DNA from: Estrella lausannensis
Lineage (GTDB): Bacteria > Chlamydiota > Chlamydiia > Chlamydiales > Criblamydiaceae
Assembly: GCF_900000175.1 (NCBI RefSeq)
Contig: NZ_CWGJ01000019.1
Span: 1 to 64,000, forward strand
DNA: 64,000 nucleotides
Reading direction: 5' to 3'
In this document: in pieces, positions 1 to 9,625 of the stretch
Layout of the letters: each line of letters opens with the position of its first letter
Position numbering within the stretch: the first letter of the stretch is position 1
Notes under the pieces: generated by a model
What the model was told of the DNA's origin: nothing
Seen by the model: the letters and a program-made list of their open reading frames with translations, nothing else
The model's database searches: none
Translations under genes and position numbers: made by a program

Positions 1-151
1 CCCGCTTTATTTGCGCAAGCCCCTTTCTCACTTTTTTCGTAATTTCATCAAAATGAGAAGGATAAACCCCATTCTCACAAGGAGGGAGAGCCTCGTAGCC
101 GTGCGATTTCCCGCCAATTGCATATTCCTTGTCACTTTGCAGGCGATCCGC
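1..151 (-). other. Open minus-strand frame without start codon, possibly a cut gene
   Basis: Reading leftward, one frame stays open from an in-frame TAA at 152-154 to the window edge (about 50 codons, including GGKSHGYEALPPCENG). The other two minus frames contain stops. There is no ATG, GTG or TTG in it, so either the gene lost its 5' end, perhaps to the repeat at 183-221, or the open frame is chance. I do not recognise the peptide. Confidence 0.2.
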
Positions 152-182
152 TTATGATCCCCGAAAAGCCCCTATTCAGTTA

Positions 183-221
183 TATACCGAAAGAATCGCA
201 AAATTTACGATACCTTCGGTT
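183..221. repeat. Family A palindromic repeat, short degenerate copy
   Basis: Begins TATACCGAAAG and ends with CCTTCGGTT, the same ends as the dispersed family A elements elsewhere in the window. It lies upstream of the membrane protein starting at 313 and argues against the longer start at 118, which would translate through the repeat. Confidence 0.6.
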
Positions 222-312
222 CGGTGCTCTATCTGATATGTTTTCGCCATTGAAGCAAAACCCATCATTAAGAGCGCTGGCTTCGCAAACGACACGATCA
301 ACAGGCGCCACC

Positions 313-1182
313 ATGCTCCCTTTTAAACTTCGCTTCCTTTCGATTATCCAACTTTGTATCGGATTTACCCTCCTGCTCTGGATGCTTCTTTCCCCCACCC
401 TTGGCAAAACCTATGACGATAAGAAGAAGCTGCTCCTGATTGAAAGCGCCCTCGGCGACACACAGGGCGCCGCCTTTAAATTAGCCAATGACAAGGAAAA
501 GCAGATCCTCGAGCGAAACCAGATTCTCTCCCTTTCCCTCACGAGTGATGAGAAGGAGACCTTGACGGCCCTGAAAAGGGCGCTTGTCGAGCGGCAAGAG
601 CAGAGAACTCTCGGAACACTGTTTCATGAAACAGCGACTGCTTTTTTTGCCAATCCCTACACTCTCCTTTATGTCCTCTTCTCGATTACCGTCCCCCTAA
701 TGATTTTGCTCAGGAAACAGGCTGCTGCCGGCGCCCTCCTCTTCCTACCGCTTACGGCCGCCCTCTTCGCCTACGACAATCTTCTGTTTTCCCCCGTTAA
801 GCAAAAAACAGAAGAAGAGCGTCTGTTCCCGGAAGAGAGCGATCTCAAAGAAACTTTTTTGGAGGTGATGGGAGGAGAGAGCACCTCCTTTTCCCTGCCG
901 CTGGCTCTTGATCTCTGGATGATACAAAAGCATCTTAACGTGGCCCCTTCTTCAGACCCTGAAATTTTTTCCCTCCAAAAAGAGGAGGCCAACTACCGGT
1001 TCCTGACTCTGCGAGCCCTGTCTCAAAAAAACTATCTCCTCAGTGTAAAACCTGTGGAAAGAATGGATAAAGCAACTCTCTCGCTCTATTTTTTCTGGAA
1101 TGTTTTTTTTGCCGTAACCTGTTATCGTTTAATCCGAAAAAAATCACCAGTAATCCAAATGGACAAAACGACAGTCCCATGA
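313..1182 (+). CDS. Conserved-looking multi-pass membrane protein, function unknown
   Basis: A 289-aa protein not recognised by family. Visible features are a hydrophobic N-terminal segment (about residues 8-27, with LCIGFTLLLWMLL), a long charged, probably helical stretch (about 30-110), two adjacent membrane segments (about 118-157) and a final one near the C-terminus (LYFFWNVFFAVTCYRLI). The frame can be extended to an ATG at 118, but that extension runs through a family A repeat and has no membrane character, so the ATG at 313 is preferred. Its stop overlaps the start of the next gene (ATGA), suggesting co-transcription and translational coupling with the ankyrin-like protein that follows. 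Confidence 0.6.
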   Translation: MLPFKLRFLSIIQLCIGFTLLLWMLLSPTLGKTYDDKKKLLLIESALGDTQGAAFKLANDKEKQILERNQILSLSLTSDEKETLTALKRALVERQEQRTLGTLFHETATAFFANPYTLLYVLFSITVPLMILLRKQAAAGALLFLPLTAALFAYDNLLFSPVKQKTEEERLFPEESDLKETFLEVMGGESTSFSLPLALDLWMIQKHLNVAPSSDPEIFSLQKEEANYRFLTLRALSQKNYLLSVKPVERMDKATLSLYFFWNVFFAVTCYRLIRKKSPVIQMDKTTVP

Positions 1183-3254
1183 ACCCCACAAATCAGAACT
1201 CATCGTGGCCTCTCTTCCAAAGTTTTTTTGAAGTGGCGCCAAGAAGAGAGGGCCCCTCTCTTCTTCAGGACATTCCGCCGGAGATGCTGACACCGCTCTC
1301 CTCGTGGGCGATAGAGCAAGATCCGTGTACCCTGCTCGCAGGAGAAATTGCCTGCGGCAATTACGAAACCGCTGTGTCGATGATTGAACAAGACACGAGA
1401 CCTCTCTGGATACTTAAGCAGACAGGAAGCACACCTCTGCATACGCTCGCCGGAGCGCCCCTTACCCCCGAAGAGATCCACACCCTAAACGACCTGCTCC
1501 TTCAAAGAGGATACAATCCGCTCATCGTCGATGAGTTGGGCAACACTTATCTTACCCTCCTGATCGAAAGACAGAATATTCCCGCGGCACGCCTATTCCT
1601 AATCATCCTTAGAGCCTGGTCAATCAATCGAGATATTTTACTTCCGCGTCTCTTCACCCAAATTTTTCAAAGAATCACGGAGAGCTCCGCCTACTCCTAT
1701 GAAGAAAAACGCTGCTTGATCGTATCCATCACCGGGCTTCTGACTGAAGAGGAGGGATGCCGTTGTTTCAACGACTGCCTCGTGAAGATCACAAACCGCC
1801 ATCCGCCCTTCGCCGCTGTTAAATTGCGCATTATCATGAATCTGCTGGAAGCGAGGCAGAGCCTTTGTCATTTCCGGATGAACTGGTATCAAGATGGCGC
1901 CGGACGCAACTTGATTCATATCGTACTCCTCGACAGCAGTGCATCAGTCGACGAGATCCACCTGGCTGTCACAGCCCTGGTCAATGCCGGTTGCGACATC
2001 AACCATCAAAGCCAAAACAGATGCTATCCCCTTCTTTTAGTTTTGCAATCCCTCCTCCCCTTTGCTCAGAAAAAGTGGCTCGCCGAAAGGTTTATCGAGT
2101 TAAATGCAGAAAGACACGCCCTCCACCCTGGAACGACCACGCCGGCCTTCCGGAAGCTTCTGGAAAATAATGTAGAATATAAGTCCACTAACGAGCTCGC
2201 GGAATTAACACAGCTCTTGACAGGGCGCTGCTATTATCAGGAGTATTTCTACCTCACCCTCCTTTCCAATCTCTTTTCTATTGAATTTCAATGGAACCAA
2301 GACGGATTTTCAATCTCGACCGCCGGACTTCCCAAAAACGAGACACAGATCGAGTCATGGCTCGAAATCGAAGCGTGGGGATTCTACTCTTCTCTCATAA
2401 CACCCAGTCATCCACACTACAACTTCCTTTGGAAGAAGATGATGGATAAGCTATCTCCGGAATCAGCCAAGGCGCTCACCGAGGTGGGATGGATCTATCT
2501 ATATCCCGCCCTTTTGAAAGTACAGGGCGCTTTGTCACGGGCTTTCCATAGCGGGCGGGATCGAAGCAATATCCTTCAAATCACGGGCGACGAGAATCCG
2601 GTGGCGTTTGTTGCCACTCTAAAGACAAACGACGAAAGCTACCACGATATCGGCATCGCTTTCCAAAACAACACCGCTTATCTTTGCAACAAAGGTTACG
2701 GAACTCCGGAGAGCGGAATTTCTGCCCACCCCCTATCCAGGCACGAAATCCAACAAATGAAAAGCGAAATTGACCGCGGAATGAGTGTCATCGCCTTGAT
2801 CGATAGATATTTTCCAGGCAGATCATTCAGAACTCAGCATAAAACGCATCTCGTCTATTCTCAAAAGCGGCAAAAAGTAGGCAATTGCCCCATCGCCAGC
2901 TATACTTCCCTCGAAATGGCAATTCTTCATGCGGCCCTGAAAGATCTTTTCAAGCAAAACGGGCAAGTGGCCGCCGAAATTGTAAAAACAATCAAAGATC
3001 TTCATCGCGAGAGCAGAAAAGAGCACGCGCTTGGAATCTATTTAACCTACCACGCGGTGCAAAGAGAAATTCCCATCAACAGCCACATGTTGATCGCAAT
3101 CGGCAGAGATGCGGTGAAAGACCCCTCCAGATGGCCCATCGCGGATATCATCATCGATAAGACACAAAGTGTCTTCCCAGCGCTATCAGCTTATATAGCC
3201 TCTCTGAAGAACAAGGCTCCAGGCACTCAAGAGAACCTCTGGGAAATGAATTAG
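1179..3254 (+). CDS. Ankyrin-like repeat protein with C-terminal His/Cys domain (paralogue 1)
   Basis: This 691-aa protein has no signal peptide or membrane segment. Residues about 60-130 and 240-310 contain ankyrin-like units: TPLHTLAG near the N-terminus, and GRNLIHIVLLD followed by AGCDINHQSQNRCYPLLL. The C-terminal third holds a compact region shared with the next gene: YHDIG (His489), YLCNKGYG, GISAHP and GNCPIAS (Cys570) followed by SLEMAIL. Conserved His and Asn-Cys in this order suggest a permuted papain-like or other cysteine-hydrolase fold, but that is inference. Ankyrin proteins of intracellular bacteria are often secreted effectors; no secretion signal can be seen here. It overlaps the upstream membrane protein by 4 nt. 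Confidence 0.75.
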   Translation: MNPTNQNSSWPLFQSFFEVAPRREGPSLLQDIPPEMLTPLSSWAIEQDPCTLLAGEIACGNYETAVSMIEQDTRPLWILKQTGSTPLHTLAGAPLTPEEIHTLNDLLLQRGYNPLIVDELGNTYLTLLIERQNIPAARLFLIILRAWSINRDILLPRLFTQIFQRITESSAYSYEEKRCLIVSITGLLTEEEGCRCFNDCLVKITNRHPPFAAVKLRIIMNLLEARQSLCHFRMNWYQDGAGRNLIHIVLLDSSASVDEIHLAVTALVNAGCDINHQSQNRCYPLLLVLQSLLPFAQKKWLAERFIELNAERHALHPGTTTPAFRKLLENNVEYKSTNELAELTQLLTGRCYYQEYFYLTLLSNLFSIEFQWNQDGFSISTAGLPKNETQIESWLEIEAWGFYSSLITPSHPHYNFLWKKMMDKLSPESAKALTEVGWIYLYPALLKVQGALSRAFHSGRDRSNILQITGDENPVAFVATLKTNDESYHDIGIAFQNNTAYLCNKGYGTPESGISAHPLSRHEIQQMKSEIDRGMSVIALIDRYFPGRSFRTQHKTHLVYSQKRQKVGNCPIASYTSLEMAILHAALKDLFKQNGQVAAEIVKTIKDLHRESRKEHALGIYLTYHAVQREIPINSHMLIAIGRDAVKDPSRWPIADIIIDKTQSVFPALSAYIASLKNKAPGTQENLWEMN

Positions 3255-3358
3255 CGACTGCCCACGACCTTAAAATCAAGACGATTTCAATGTCGGAAGG
3301 GGCTAAGAGCCTGTACCCACACACAAATCAGTGTGCTTTGCCGCTGAATTAGCCTTTA

Positions 3359-3411
3359 AATTCCGAAATATTTTTCATCATATCAATCCGATATTCGGAA
3401 AATTTTTCGGA
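3359..3411. repeat. Imperfect palindrome between the two ankyrin-like paralogues
   Basis: TTCCGAAATATTTTT at the left faces AAAATTTTTCGGA at the right around an AT-rich centre. It resembles a diverged family A element, without the TATACC end. Just before it, at about 3305-3350, is a half copy of the family B sequence (AGAGCCTGTACCCACA). Confidence 0.4.
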
Positions 3412-3501
3412 GTGTATAAGCCAGTTCAACGGCAAAGCAGACGATTTCAGTTTTGGTAAAAGCTCTAACCATTATGAATTGAAAATTTTCGGTGTATTAA
3501 G

Positions 3502-5514
3502 ATGTGCTATCCCTACTCTTCCCTCATCGCGCCAACTGAAGCGACAGGCAGCATGCCCGTTTGCCCTGTTTTCCGCAGATATCCGCCTTCCGAAGATATT
3601 TCCGTCAGACTGACTGCGGCAATAGAATCACGAGACTTTGAATCGGCCCTTGCACTGATCGAAACCGATTCCCATCTAATTTGGCTGCGTAATTTAGGAA
3701 GTAAAAACCCTTTACACGCCCTGGCAAATTCACCGTTTTCGGTGGAACAAATCATGGTACTCTCCACCCACTTGCTGAAAATTGGCTACGACCCATTCAT
3801 AAAAAATCAGGAGGGCTTCGACTATGTCTGCCTGCTTCTAATCCAGGGGACCCTGCCGGTGCACGCCCTCTTTGGAATTATCCGGGAAATACTCGGCTGG
3901 CACACCTTGCTTCCGGAAAGTTTTTTACCCATTTATCACCTGCTTGTGGAAAGTCCTGCCTACGCCCAGAGTCAAAAACATGAATTGGCCGCCTTGATTT
4001 GCTCTCTCACCTCCGACAAAATAACCTGCGGTTTAATTGATGCGGTATTCCGCTCGCTCTTCTGCACACACAAAAGGAACATCGGGTTCTCCATCCAGAT
4101 CGCTTTCGATATCCTTTTAAAGAGAAATCTGATCAACCAATTTAAAATCAACGACTATCAAGATCATATCGGTCGAAATCTCATCCATAGGGTTCTGCTC
4201 GACGACACATCCGATGCAATATCCAAATATGATGCCATCCGCTCCCTCGTCTTCCACGGCGCAGACATCAACCACACAGACATCAAAGGACGCTTTCCCC
4301 TACTCCTCTCGATGAAAATGCCAATTCCTTTCAAAGATAAGAAATATCTGGCCGAGGCCCTTTTGCAAATGGGAGCGAAACAACATGTTGTTTTCCAAGG
4401 TACAACAGAACCTGCTTTTTCCGGCCTATTTAAAAAGTCGCTCGCGACAGAATCGAAAGACGAACTCTCCTGCTTATCCGTACTCTTAACCGGCAAAGAT
4501 TATTATTCGGAATACTTTCATCTCTCTCTTCTTGGAAACCTGTTCGGATGCGACGTTCAATGGGAGCTCGACGGATTTTCGACAACGATCATCGGACTAT
4601 CCATTTACGAAAGACAAATCAGCGCTTGGTTGGAGAGGGAAGCGAGCGACTTCTATCGGACGCTCCCGGATTCAACCTCTCCTCTCTACGGAGCCTTTTG
4701 CGAAGAGGTTCGCTCTTTGGCAGATGATTCATGTCCAATTTCCGAATCAAGTGCCCTTTTCGAGGAAATTAAAGAGGCGCTAATGGAGGCGCAAAGAGTG
4801 CTTTCCACCGCTTTTACTTTAGGGCGTCATGGAAGAGGTCCCCTGCTCGAGGCGATCAATTCCCCCTCTACAGTCGGTTTTGTAGCCACTTTAGCTGTCG
4901 ACAAAGAAAATTATCACGACATCGGGCTTCTGTTCAAAGACAGCACTGTCTATCTTTGCAATAAAGGATTTGGATCCCTCCAGCACGGCATATCCGAGCA
5001 CCCCTTCCCCAATCCTAACAAAAAAGCGCGCCTCATCTTCGACCTCACCTCGGGAAAAAACCTTCTCGAAATCATAGGCAGACACTTCCCGGAGAGATCG
5101 CTCTTCATCAAGAATGACTCCATCATGATTCTATCCCAGCACCAGCAAATAGCAAATAATTGTCCTGTCACAAGCTTCTCGTCTCTTGAGCTCGCGATCC
5201 TATATACTGAACTCTGCAAGGCATATCCCGAAAATTTCAAGAAGGCAGAGTATATCGCCAGGGCCATTTCGGCAACACATCGCAATCATAGACAACTGAT
5301 AGCGCTTAACCAATACTTGTCCCACCACTCTTCGCCAGGGGCTGTTCCAAGCCACAGCGAACTTCTCCTTAATCTGTTTGGCAAAAGCCTGCTTTCAAAC
5401 AAAAAATGGGCTGTTGCCAAAACGATCGAAGACTGGGCACAAAAACACTCCACCGCGCTCGCAGATTGTATCCATTTTGCAATCGGCACCGTGGCAGCGT
5501 CGAAAAGTCCTTAA
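3502..5514 (+). CDS. Ankyrin-like repeat protein with C-terminal His/Cys domain (paralogue 2)
   Basis: A 670-aa tandem paralogue of the preceding gene, collinear over the whole length. Matching blocks are NPLHALANSPF against TPLHTLAGAPL, the ankyrin-like unit GRNLIHRVLLDD with GADINHTDIKGRFPLLL, and the C-terminal set YHDIG (His472), YLCNKGFGS, GISEHP, NNCPVTS (Cys554) and SLELAIL. The His and the Asn-Cys-Pro survive although the proteins have diverged widely, which marks them as functionally important. The ATG at 3502 opens the frame about 250 bp after the first paralogue; no strong ribosome binding site is seen. Probably a host-directed or cytosolic protein. Function is unproven. Confidence 0.75.
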   Translation: MCYPYSSLIAPTEATGSMPVCPVFRRYPPSEDISVRLTAAIESRDFESALALIETDSHLIWLRNLGSKNPLHALANSPFSVEQIMVLSTHLLKIGYDPFIKNQEGFDYVCLLLIQGTLPVHALFGIIREILGWHTLLPESFLPIYHLLVESPAYAQSQKHELAALICSLTSDKITCGLIDAVFRSLFCTHKRNIGFSIQIAFDILLKRNLINQFKINDYQDHIGRNLIHRVLLDDTSDAISKYDAIRSLVFHGADINHTDIKGRFPLLLSMKMPIPFKDKKYLAEALLQMGAKQHVVFQGTTEPAFSGLFKKSLATESKDELSCLSVLLTGKDYYSEYFHLSLLGNLFGCDVQWELDGFSTTIIGLSIYERQISAWLEREASDFYRTLPDSTSPLYGAFCEEVRSLADDSCPISESSALFEEIKEALMEAQRVLSTAFTLGRHGRGPLLEAINSPSTVGFVATLAVDKENYHDIGLLFKDSTVYLCNKGFGSLQHGISEHPFPNPNKKARLIFDLTSGKNLLEIIGRHFPERSLFIKNDSIMILSQHQQIANNCPVTSFSSLELAILYTELCKAYPENFKKAEYIARAISATHRNHRQLIALNQYLSHHSSPGAVPSHSELLLNLFGKSLLSNKKWAVAKTIEDWAQKHSTALADCIHFAIGTVAASKSP

Positions 5515-5845
5515 ATGAAGTCGAAAAATGTCTCGAAAATTGCTTTTCGAGCCCCTTTCGGCATGAAGCCAATTTAAGCGGCAAGGTATACCGATTTTAG
5601 CTAGCGGCCGACCTCAAAAGTTATTTTCACTCCCGCTTAAAACCCATCTCGCTCATTACCAACAACAAAAGCACTCGCCAACTCTCGAAAAACAAATTTT
5701 GAATTCATTTCGGTATCTCGATATTTTAAAAAAATGTATCTCTTAAGAGCCGGCCTCTGCCCAACCATCTGGCATTTATTATGTAACGTAAACGGCAGCT
5801 GACCAGACAAAGATTAGTGACGGCCCCTTTATTTAGGAAAAACCC
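5515..5845. other. Intergenic region upstream of the sulfate transporter operon
   Basis: No convincing ORF. It contains decayed family A fragments (CGAAAAATGTCTCGAAAATTG near 5522, and ATTTCGGTAT near 5707). The promoter of sbp should lie at its right end, but I cannot assign -35 and -10 boxes with confidence. GGAAAAA before the ATG is a weak ribosome binding site. Confidence 0.4.
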
Positions 5846-6913
5846 ATGCTCATACGATTCGTTCCCACCCTATTCCTGCTTTTTCTTCCGCTGGCAGCCT
5901 CTGCAGCCCCCCCCACACTAGAGCAGATCCGTTCTGAAATCGCATCGAAAAAGGGAACCTCCTCCACAAAAAAATCTTTGGAAATTTTGAATGTCTCCTA
6001 TGACCCGACGCGAGAGTTTTATGAGGAGTACAACAAGCTGTTCGCCGCATGGTGGAAAGAGCGCACTGCGCAAGAGTTAAAGGTCGTTCAATCGCACGGC
6101 GGATCTGCCAAACAAGCGCGTTCGGTCATTTCTGGACTGGAGGCGGATGTGGTGTCGCTTGCACTCGCCTTCGACATCGACGCCATCGAAAACATGACCG
6201 GCCTTGTCGGAAAAAACTGGCAAACAAGGCTGCCCCATGAGAGTTCGCCCTACTACTCCACTATCGTTTTTCTTGTCAGAAAAGGAAATCCCCAAGGCAT
6301 CAAGGACTGGGGCGACTTGATCAAACCGGGAATCGCTGTCGTCATGCCCAATCCTAAAACATCGGGCGGTGCCAGATGGACCTACATGGCTGCTTGGGCA
6401 TACGCGGTGAAAAGCAATTCCGGAAATACGATCCGGGCACTCGACTATATGAAAGACCTTTTTAAAAATGCCCCGGTTCTGGACACAGGAGCACGGGGTG
6501 CAACGACCACATTCATCCAAAGAAGGATGGGCGATGTTCTCCTCACTTGGGAAAATGAGGCCTATCTAACCATGGAAAAAGACGGCAAACAGGAATTTGA
6601 AATTGTCTACCCATCGATCAGCATCCAGGCAGACCCGCCCGTAGCATGGCTTGAAAAAATTGTTCAGGAGAAAAAGACAGAGGACGCAGCGGAATTCTAT
6701 TTAAAGTATCTCTATTCAGAAAAGGCACAGGAGCTGATCGCTAAAAACCATTTCCGTCCCATTGACAAAACCGTGATGGATCGCTTCCAGGAGAGATACC
6801 CCGCCATCGAAATGATCAGCATCAAAGACTTCGGAGGCTGGGAGAAAGTTCAGCAGATGTTTTTTAAAGATGGAGGACAATTTGACGATGTCCATCTCTC
6901 GATGAGCGAGTAG
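5846..6913 (+). CDS. sbp: Sulfate/thiosulfate ABC transporter periplasmic binding protein
   Basis: The 355-aa protein starts with a Sec signal peptide (about residues 1-20, ending LAASAA). The mature part has the hallmarks of the Sbp/CysP family: NVSYDPTREFYEEYNKLF near the N-terminus, SHGGSAKQARSV, ADVVSLALAFDID, and NPKTSGGARWTYMAAW, which in the family helps bind the oxyanion. Length is close to the usual 330-340 residues. It captures sulfate or thiosulfate in the periplasm and delivers it to the CysT/CysW/CysA permease encoded just downstream (8 nt gap to cysT). First gene of a four- or five-gene operon. Sulfate versus thiosulfate cannot be decided from sequence. Confidence 0.93.
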   Translation: MLIRFVPTLFLLFLPLAASAAPPTLEQIRSEIASKKGTSSTKKSLEILNVSYDPTREFYEEYNKLFAAWWKERTAQELKVVQSHGGSAKQARSVISGLEADVVSLALAFDIDAIENMTGLVGKNWQTRLPHESSPYYSTIVFLVRKGNPQGIKDWGDLIKPGIAVVMPNPKTSGGARWTYMAAWAYAVKSNSGNTIRALDYMKDLFKNAPVLDTGARGATTTFIQRRMGDVLLTWENEAYLTMEKDGKQEFEIVYPSISIQADPPVAWLEKIVQEKKTEDAAEFYLKYLYSEKAQELIAKNHFRPIDKTVMDRFQERYPAIEMISIKDFGGWEKVQQMFFKDGGQFDDVHLSMSE

Positions 6914-6921
6914 GCAATTTT

Positions 6922-7752
6922 ATGGTATTCTCACCCAGACGACACTCCACACTTCCGGGAAAGAACATCAACCTGATCTTCTCTATCGCCTATCTGTCAC
7001 TGCTGGTGCTGTTCCCTTTGGGTTTTCTCATCTTGTCCATCCAACATGTCACCTTCGAGGACGCTTACGCCATTTTGTTTTCCAGAAGAACACTGCAGGC
7101 GCTCAGAGTCTCATTTACCACCTCTATCGCTGCGGCATTAATTGACCTTTTCATCGGAATCATCATTGCCTGGGTGCTTGTCAAATACCGGTTTTTCGGA
7201 AAGCGGTTTTTTGACTCGATTGTCGATCTTCCATTCGCTATGCCAACGGCAGTTTCGGGAATCGCGCTGGCCACAATCTATTCCGACAAGGGATGGATCG
7301 GAAGCCTTCTGGAGGCGGTAAACATCAAAGTTTCCTACACTCCGGTCGGCATTTTGATCGCCTTGGTCTTTGTTGGACTCCCCTTTGTGGTCCGGTCGAT
7401 ACAACCTGCCGTGGAAGCGCTGGATCTGGAGATGGAAGAGGCCGCCGCATCCCTGGGAGCTTCGAGAATCGCTATCGTAAGAAGGGTTATCTTTCCCCAG
7501 CTGCTGCCTTCCATCATCACCGGCTTTACAATGTCATTGGCAAGGGGGCTTGGAGAGTATGGCTCCGTGATCTTCATCGCAGGAAATATCCCCTTTGTGT
7601 CCGAGATTTTGCCATTGCTGATCGTCATCGAGCTGGAAGAGTTCAACTATGATGCCGCTTCTGTTTTGGCCGTCGCCATGCTAAGCCTTTCGTTTATTTT
7701 ACTGGTAACCCTGGGCTTTCTAGGCAGCGTCATTAGAAGGAGGTACAGGTGA
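6922..7752 (+). CDS. cysT: Sulfate/thiosulfate ABC transporter permease CysT
   Basis: A 276-aa inner-membrane permease. The first membrane helix (about residues 15-38) is followed by further hydrophobic segments, and the cytoplasmic EAA loop reads EEAAASLGASRIAIVRRVIF, where the ATPase docks. DLPFAMPTAVSGIAL in the middle is typical of CysT/CysU and ModB-like permeases. It pairs with CysW to form the channel. Its last bases overlap the GTG start of cysW, and the ribosome binding site of cysW lies inside its 3' end, so translation of the two is likely coupled. Confidence 0.93.
   Translation: MVFSPRRHSTLPGKNINLIFSIAYLSLLVLFPLGFLILSIQHVTFEDAYAILFSRRTLQALRVSFTTSIAAALIDLFIGIIIAWVLVKYRFFGKRFFDSIVDLPFAMPTAVSGIALATIYSDKGWIGSLLEAVNIKVSYTPVGILIALVFVGLPFVVRSIQPAVEALDLEMEEAAASLGASRIAIVRRVIFPQLLPSIITGFTMSLARGLGEYGSVIFIAGNIPFVSEILPLLIVIELEEFNYDAASVLAVAMLSLSFILLVTLGFLGSVIRRRYR
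7737..7744 (+). promoter_or_regulatory. Ribosome binding site of cysW deciding a GTG start
   Basis: AAGGAGGT sits 4 nt before GTG at 7749. The alternative ATG at 7758 would be 13 nt away, so the GTG is the better start. Confidence 0.75.
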
Positions 7753-8588
7753 CCCCCATGTCCTCAAGAGAATCGAAGAGTATCCAGCGGCTACTGATCG
7801 CCTTTACCGTTATCTCCCTGATAGTGATCATTGTCTTACCGATCGCCTACGTTCTCTATCAGGCCCTTGCCAACGGTTTTTCTTCCTACATCAAAGCCGT
7901 CACAGATCCCACAACGATCTCGTCGCTTAAATTGACCATTCTGGCAGCGTTTTGCTCGGTTCTGTTCAACCTTATTTTCGGTCTTTCCATCGGATGGGCG
8001 CTCGGGAAATTCCATGTTTTCGGCAGCCGCGCCATCATTGGGCTCATAGAGCTGCCCCTCTCGCTCTCGCCCGTGACCGCCGGCCTAATCTTCATCCTGT
8101 TCCTTGGAAAATACTCTCTGTTCGGAGGATTCTTAGACCGTCACGGAATCGATATCATCTACGCTGTACCCGGTGTGATCATCGCGACGATGTTTGTCAC
8201 CCTTCCCTATATAGCCCGGGAGGTTATCCCGCTGATGCAAGAAACGGGAACCGAAGAGGAGGAAGCAGCCCTTTTGCTCGGAGCCGGGGGCCTCTACACA
8301 TTTTTCCGCGTTACGCTACCCAAAATCAAGTGGGGTGTCATCTATGGTCTTTTGATCACAAACGCGAGGGCGATGGGTGAATTCGGCGCAGTATCGGTCG
8401 TTTCAGGGCATCTGCGCGGCAAGACCGATACACTGACGCTCCAAGTCGAAATCCTCTACAACGAGTACAACTTCACCGAAAGTTTTGCGGTCGCCTCCCT
8501 CCTGACCCTGCTCGCCATTTTCACACTATTTCTAAAATCCTGGATCGACTGGCAGAAATCATTTAGCACCGAGAAAGAAAAACCATGA
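7749..8588 (+). CDS. cysW: Sulfate/thiosulfate ABC transporter permease CysW
   Basis: A 279-aa inner-membrane permease with about six hydrophobic segments. Typical CysW landmarks are [20 protein letters not shown], the EAA loop [19 protein letters not shown], and [20 protein letters not shown], which carries the GEFG(A/S)V signature of the family. GTG at 7749 is chosen because a strong AAGGAGGT precedes it; the first residues are then encoded by GTG ACC CCC ATG. The stop overlaps the start of cysA by four bases. It forms the heterodimeric channel with CysT. Confidence 0.93.
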   Translation: MTPMSSRESKSIQRLLIAFTVISLIVIIVLPIAYVLYQALANGFSSYIKAVTDPTTISSLKLTILAAFCSVLFNLIFGLSIGWALGKFHVFGSRAIIGLIELPLSLSPVTAGLIFILFLGKYSLFGGFLDRHGIDIIYAVPGVIIATMFVTLPYIAREVIPLMQETGTEEEEAALLLGAGGLYTFFRVTLPKIKWGVIYGLLITNARAMGEFGAVSVVSGHLRGKTDTLTLQVEILYNEYNFTESFAVASLLTLLAIFTLFLKSWIDWQKSFSTEKEKP

Positions 8589-9625
8589 GCATCATCATCA
8601 AAAATTTAAAAAAAGGGTTCGGGGCATTCAAAGCCTTGAACGACGTCTCACTTCAGGTTCATGAAGGAGAGTTCGTCGCGTTGCTCGGTCCTTCAGGCTC
8701 TGGAAAAACAACACTCTTGCGCATCATAGCGGGCCTTGAGTGGCCGGACGAAGGTGAAGTGTACCTGGAGGGTGTCGACGCTGCGGGTAAACCCACACGT
8801 GAGAGAAAAATCGGTTTCGTCTTTCAGCACTTCGCCCTCTTCAAGCATATGAGTGTGTTTGAAAATATCGCCTTTGGACTCCGCCTCAAAAGGCCTAAGT
8901 ACACTGAAGAATTCATCAGGGAGAGGGTCGAAAGCCTGCTGCAGCTGGTGCACCTTTCCGGTTCGGGCAGTAAACACCCCTCGGAGCTCTCAGGCGGCCA
9001 AAGACAGAGGGTGGCGCTCGCACGAGTTTTGGCAATAGAGCCGAAATACATGCTTCTCGATGAACCTTTCGGGGCTTTGGATTCAAAAGTACGCAAAGAA
9101 TTAAGACGCTGGCTGCGGAAATTGCACGATGACACCGGGCTGACAACCATTTTTGTCACGCACGATCAGGAAGAGGCCATGGAGGTCGCAGACAAAGTAG
9201 GGATATTGGATAAAGGAAGCCTGGTGCAGATTGGAGCGCCTCTTGATCTTTGGGAAAAGCCGATCAACTCCTTCGTCTTCGACTTCATAGGCAACTACAA
9301 CACCTTCTATGGCTTTTTAAACAGTGAAAACAAACTGGTGATCAACCCCTCCTTCGCTCCCCCAACCGGGGCAAAACCAATCAAGGCTTTCTCAAGGCCC
9401 CACGAAGTGATTTTAGAACGCACTCCATCAACGCCCGCCGAGTCGCTCGCTGCGCGGGTCTCTTTCATCAACCAGGCAGGCCCCTTCATCAAGGTCGAGC
9501 TTGAAGGGGATCAGGGGATATTCTACCAAGTCGACATGGAAAAAGGAGCCTTTGAATCCTTCCAATTCACTTATGGGGATACGCTTTGGATTAAACCTCT
9601 CCGTTTCAGGTCTTTCGATGATTAA
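8585..9625 (+). CDS. cysA: Sulfate/thiosulfate ABC transporter ATP-binding protein
   Basis: A 346-aa ATPase. Walker A is [13 protein letters not shown] (about residues 36-48), the Q-loop FVFQHFALF, the ABC signature [15 protein letters not shown], Walker [16 protein letters not shown] and the switch His in [15 protein letters not shown]. About 100 further residues form a TOBE-like regulatory domain, as in CysA, including [13 protein letters not shown]. It powers import through CysT/CysW. It starts inside the last codons of cysW (ATGA), and its own stop overlaps the ATG of the next gene. No cysD, cysN, cysH or other sulfate-assimilation gene is in the window. Confidence 0.95.
   Translation: MSIIIKNLKKGFGAFKALNDVSLQVHEGEFVALLGPSGSGKTTLLRIIAGLEWPDEGEVYLEGVDAAGKPTRERKIGFVFQHFALFKHMSVFENIAFGLRLKRPKYTEEFIRERVESLLQLVHLSGSGSKHPSELSGGQRQRVALARVLAIEPKYMLLDEPFGALDSKVRKELRRWLRKLHDDTGLTTIFVTHDQEEAMEVADKVGILDKGSLVQIGAPLDLWEKPINSFVFDFIGNYNTFYGFLNSENKLVINPSFAPPTGAKPIKAFSRPHEVILERTPSTPAESLAARVSFINQAGPFIKVELEGDQGIFYQVDMEKGAFESFQFTYGDTLWIKPLRFRSFDD

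Noticed and set aside
118-312. N-terminal extension of the first membrane protein from the ATG at 118
   Set aside because: It would translate through a family A repeat (183-221); the first membrane helix begins right after the ATG at 313.
6077-6520. 147-codon antisense frame in sbp
   Set aside because: It lies wholly inside a well-supported gene on the other strand and has no recognisable motif.
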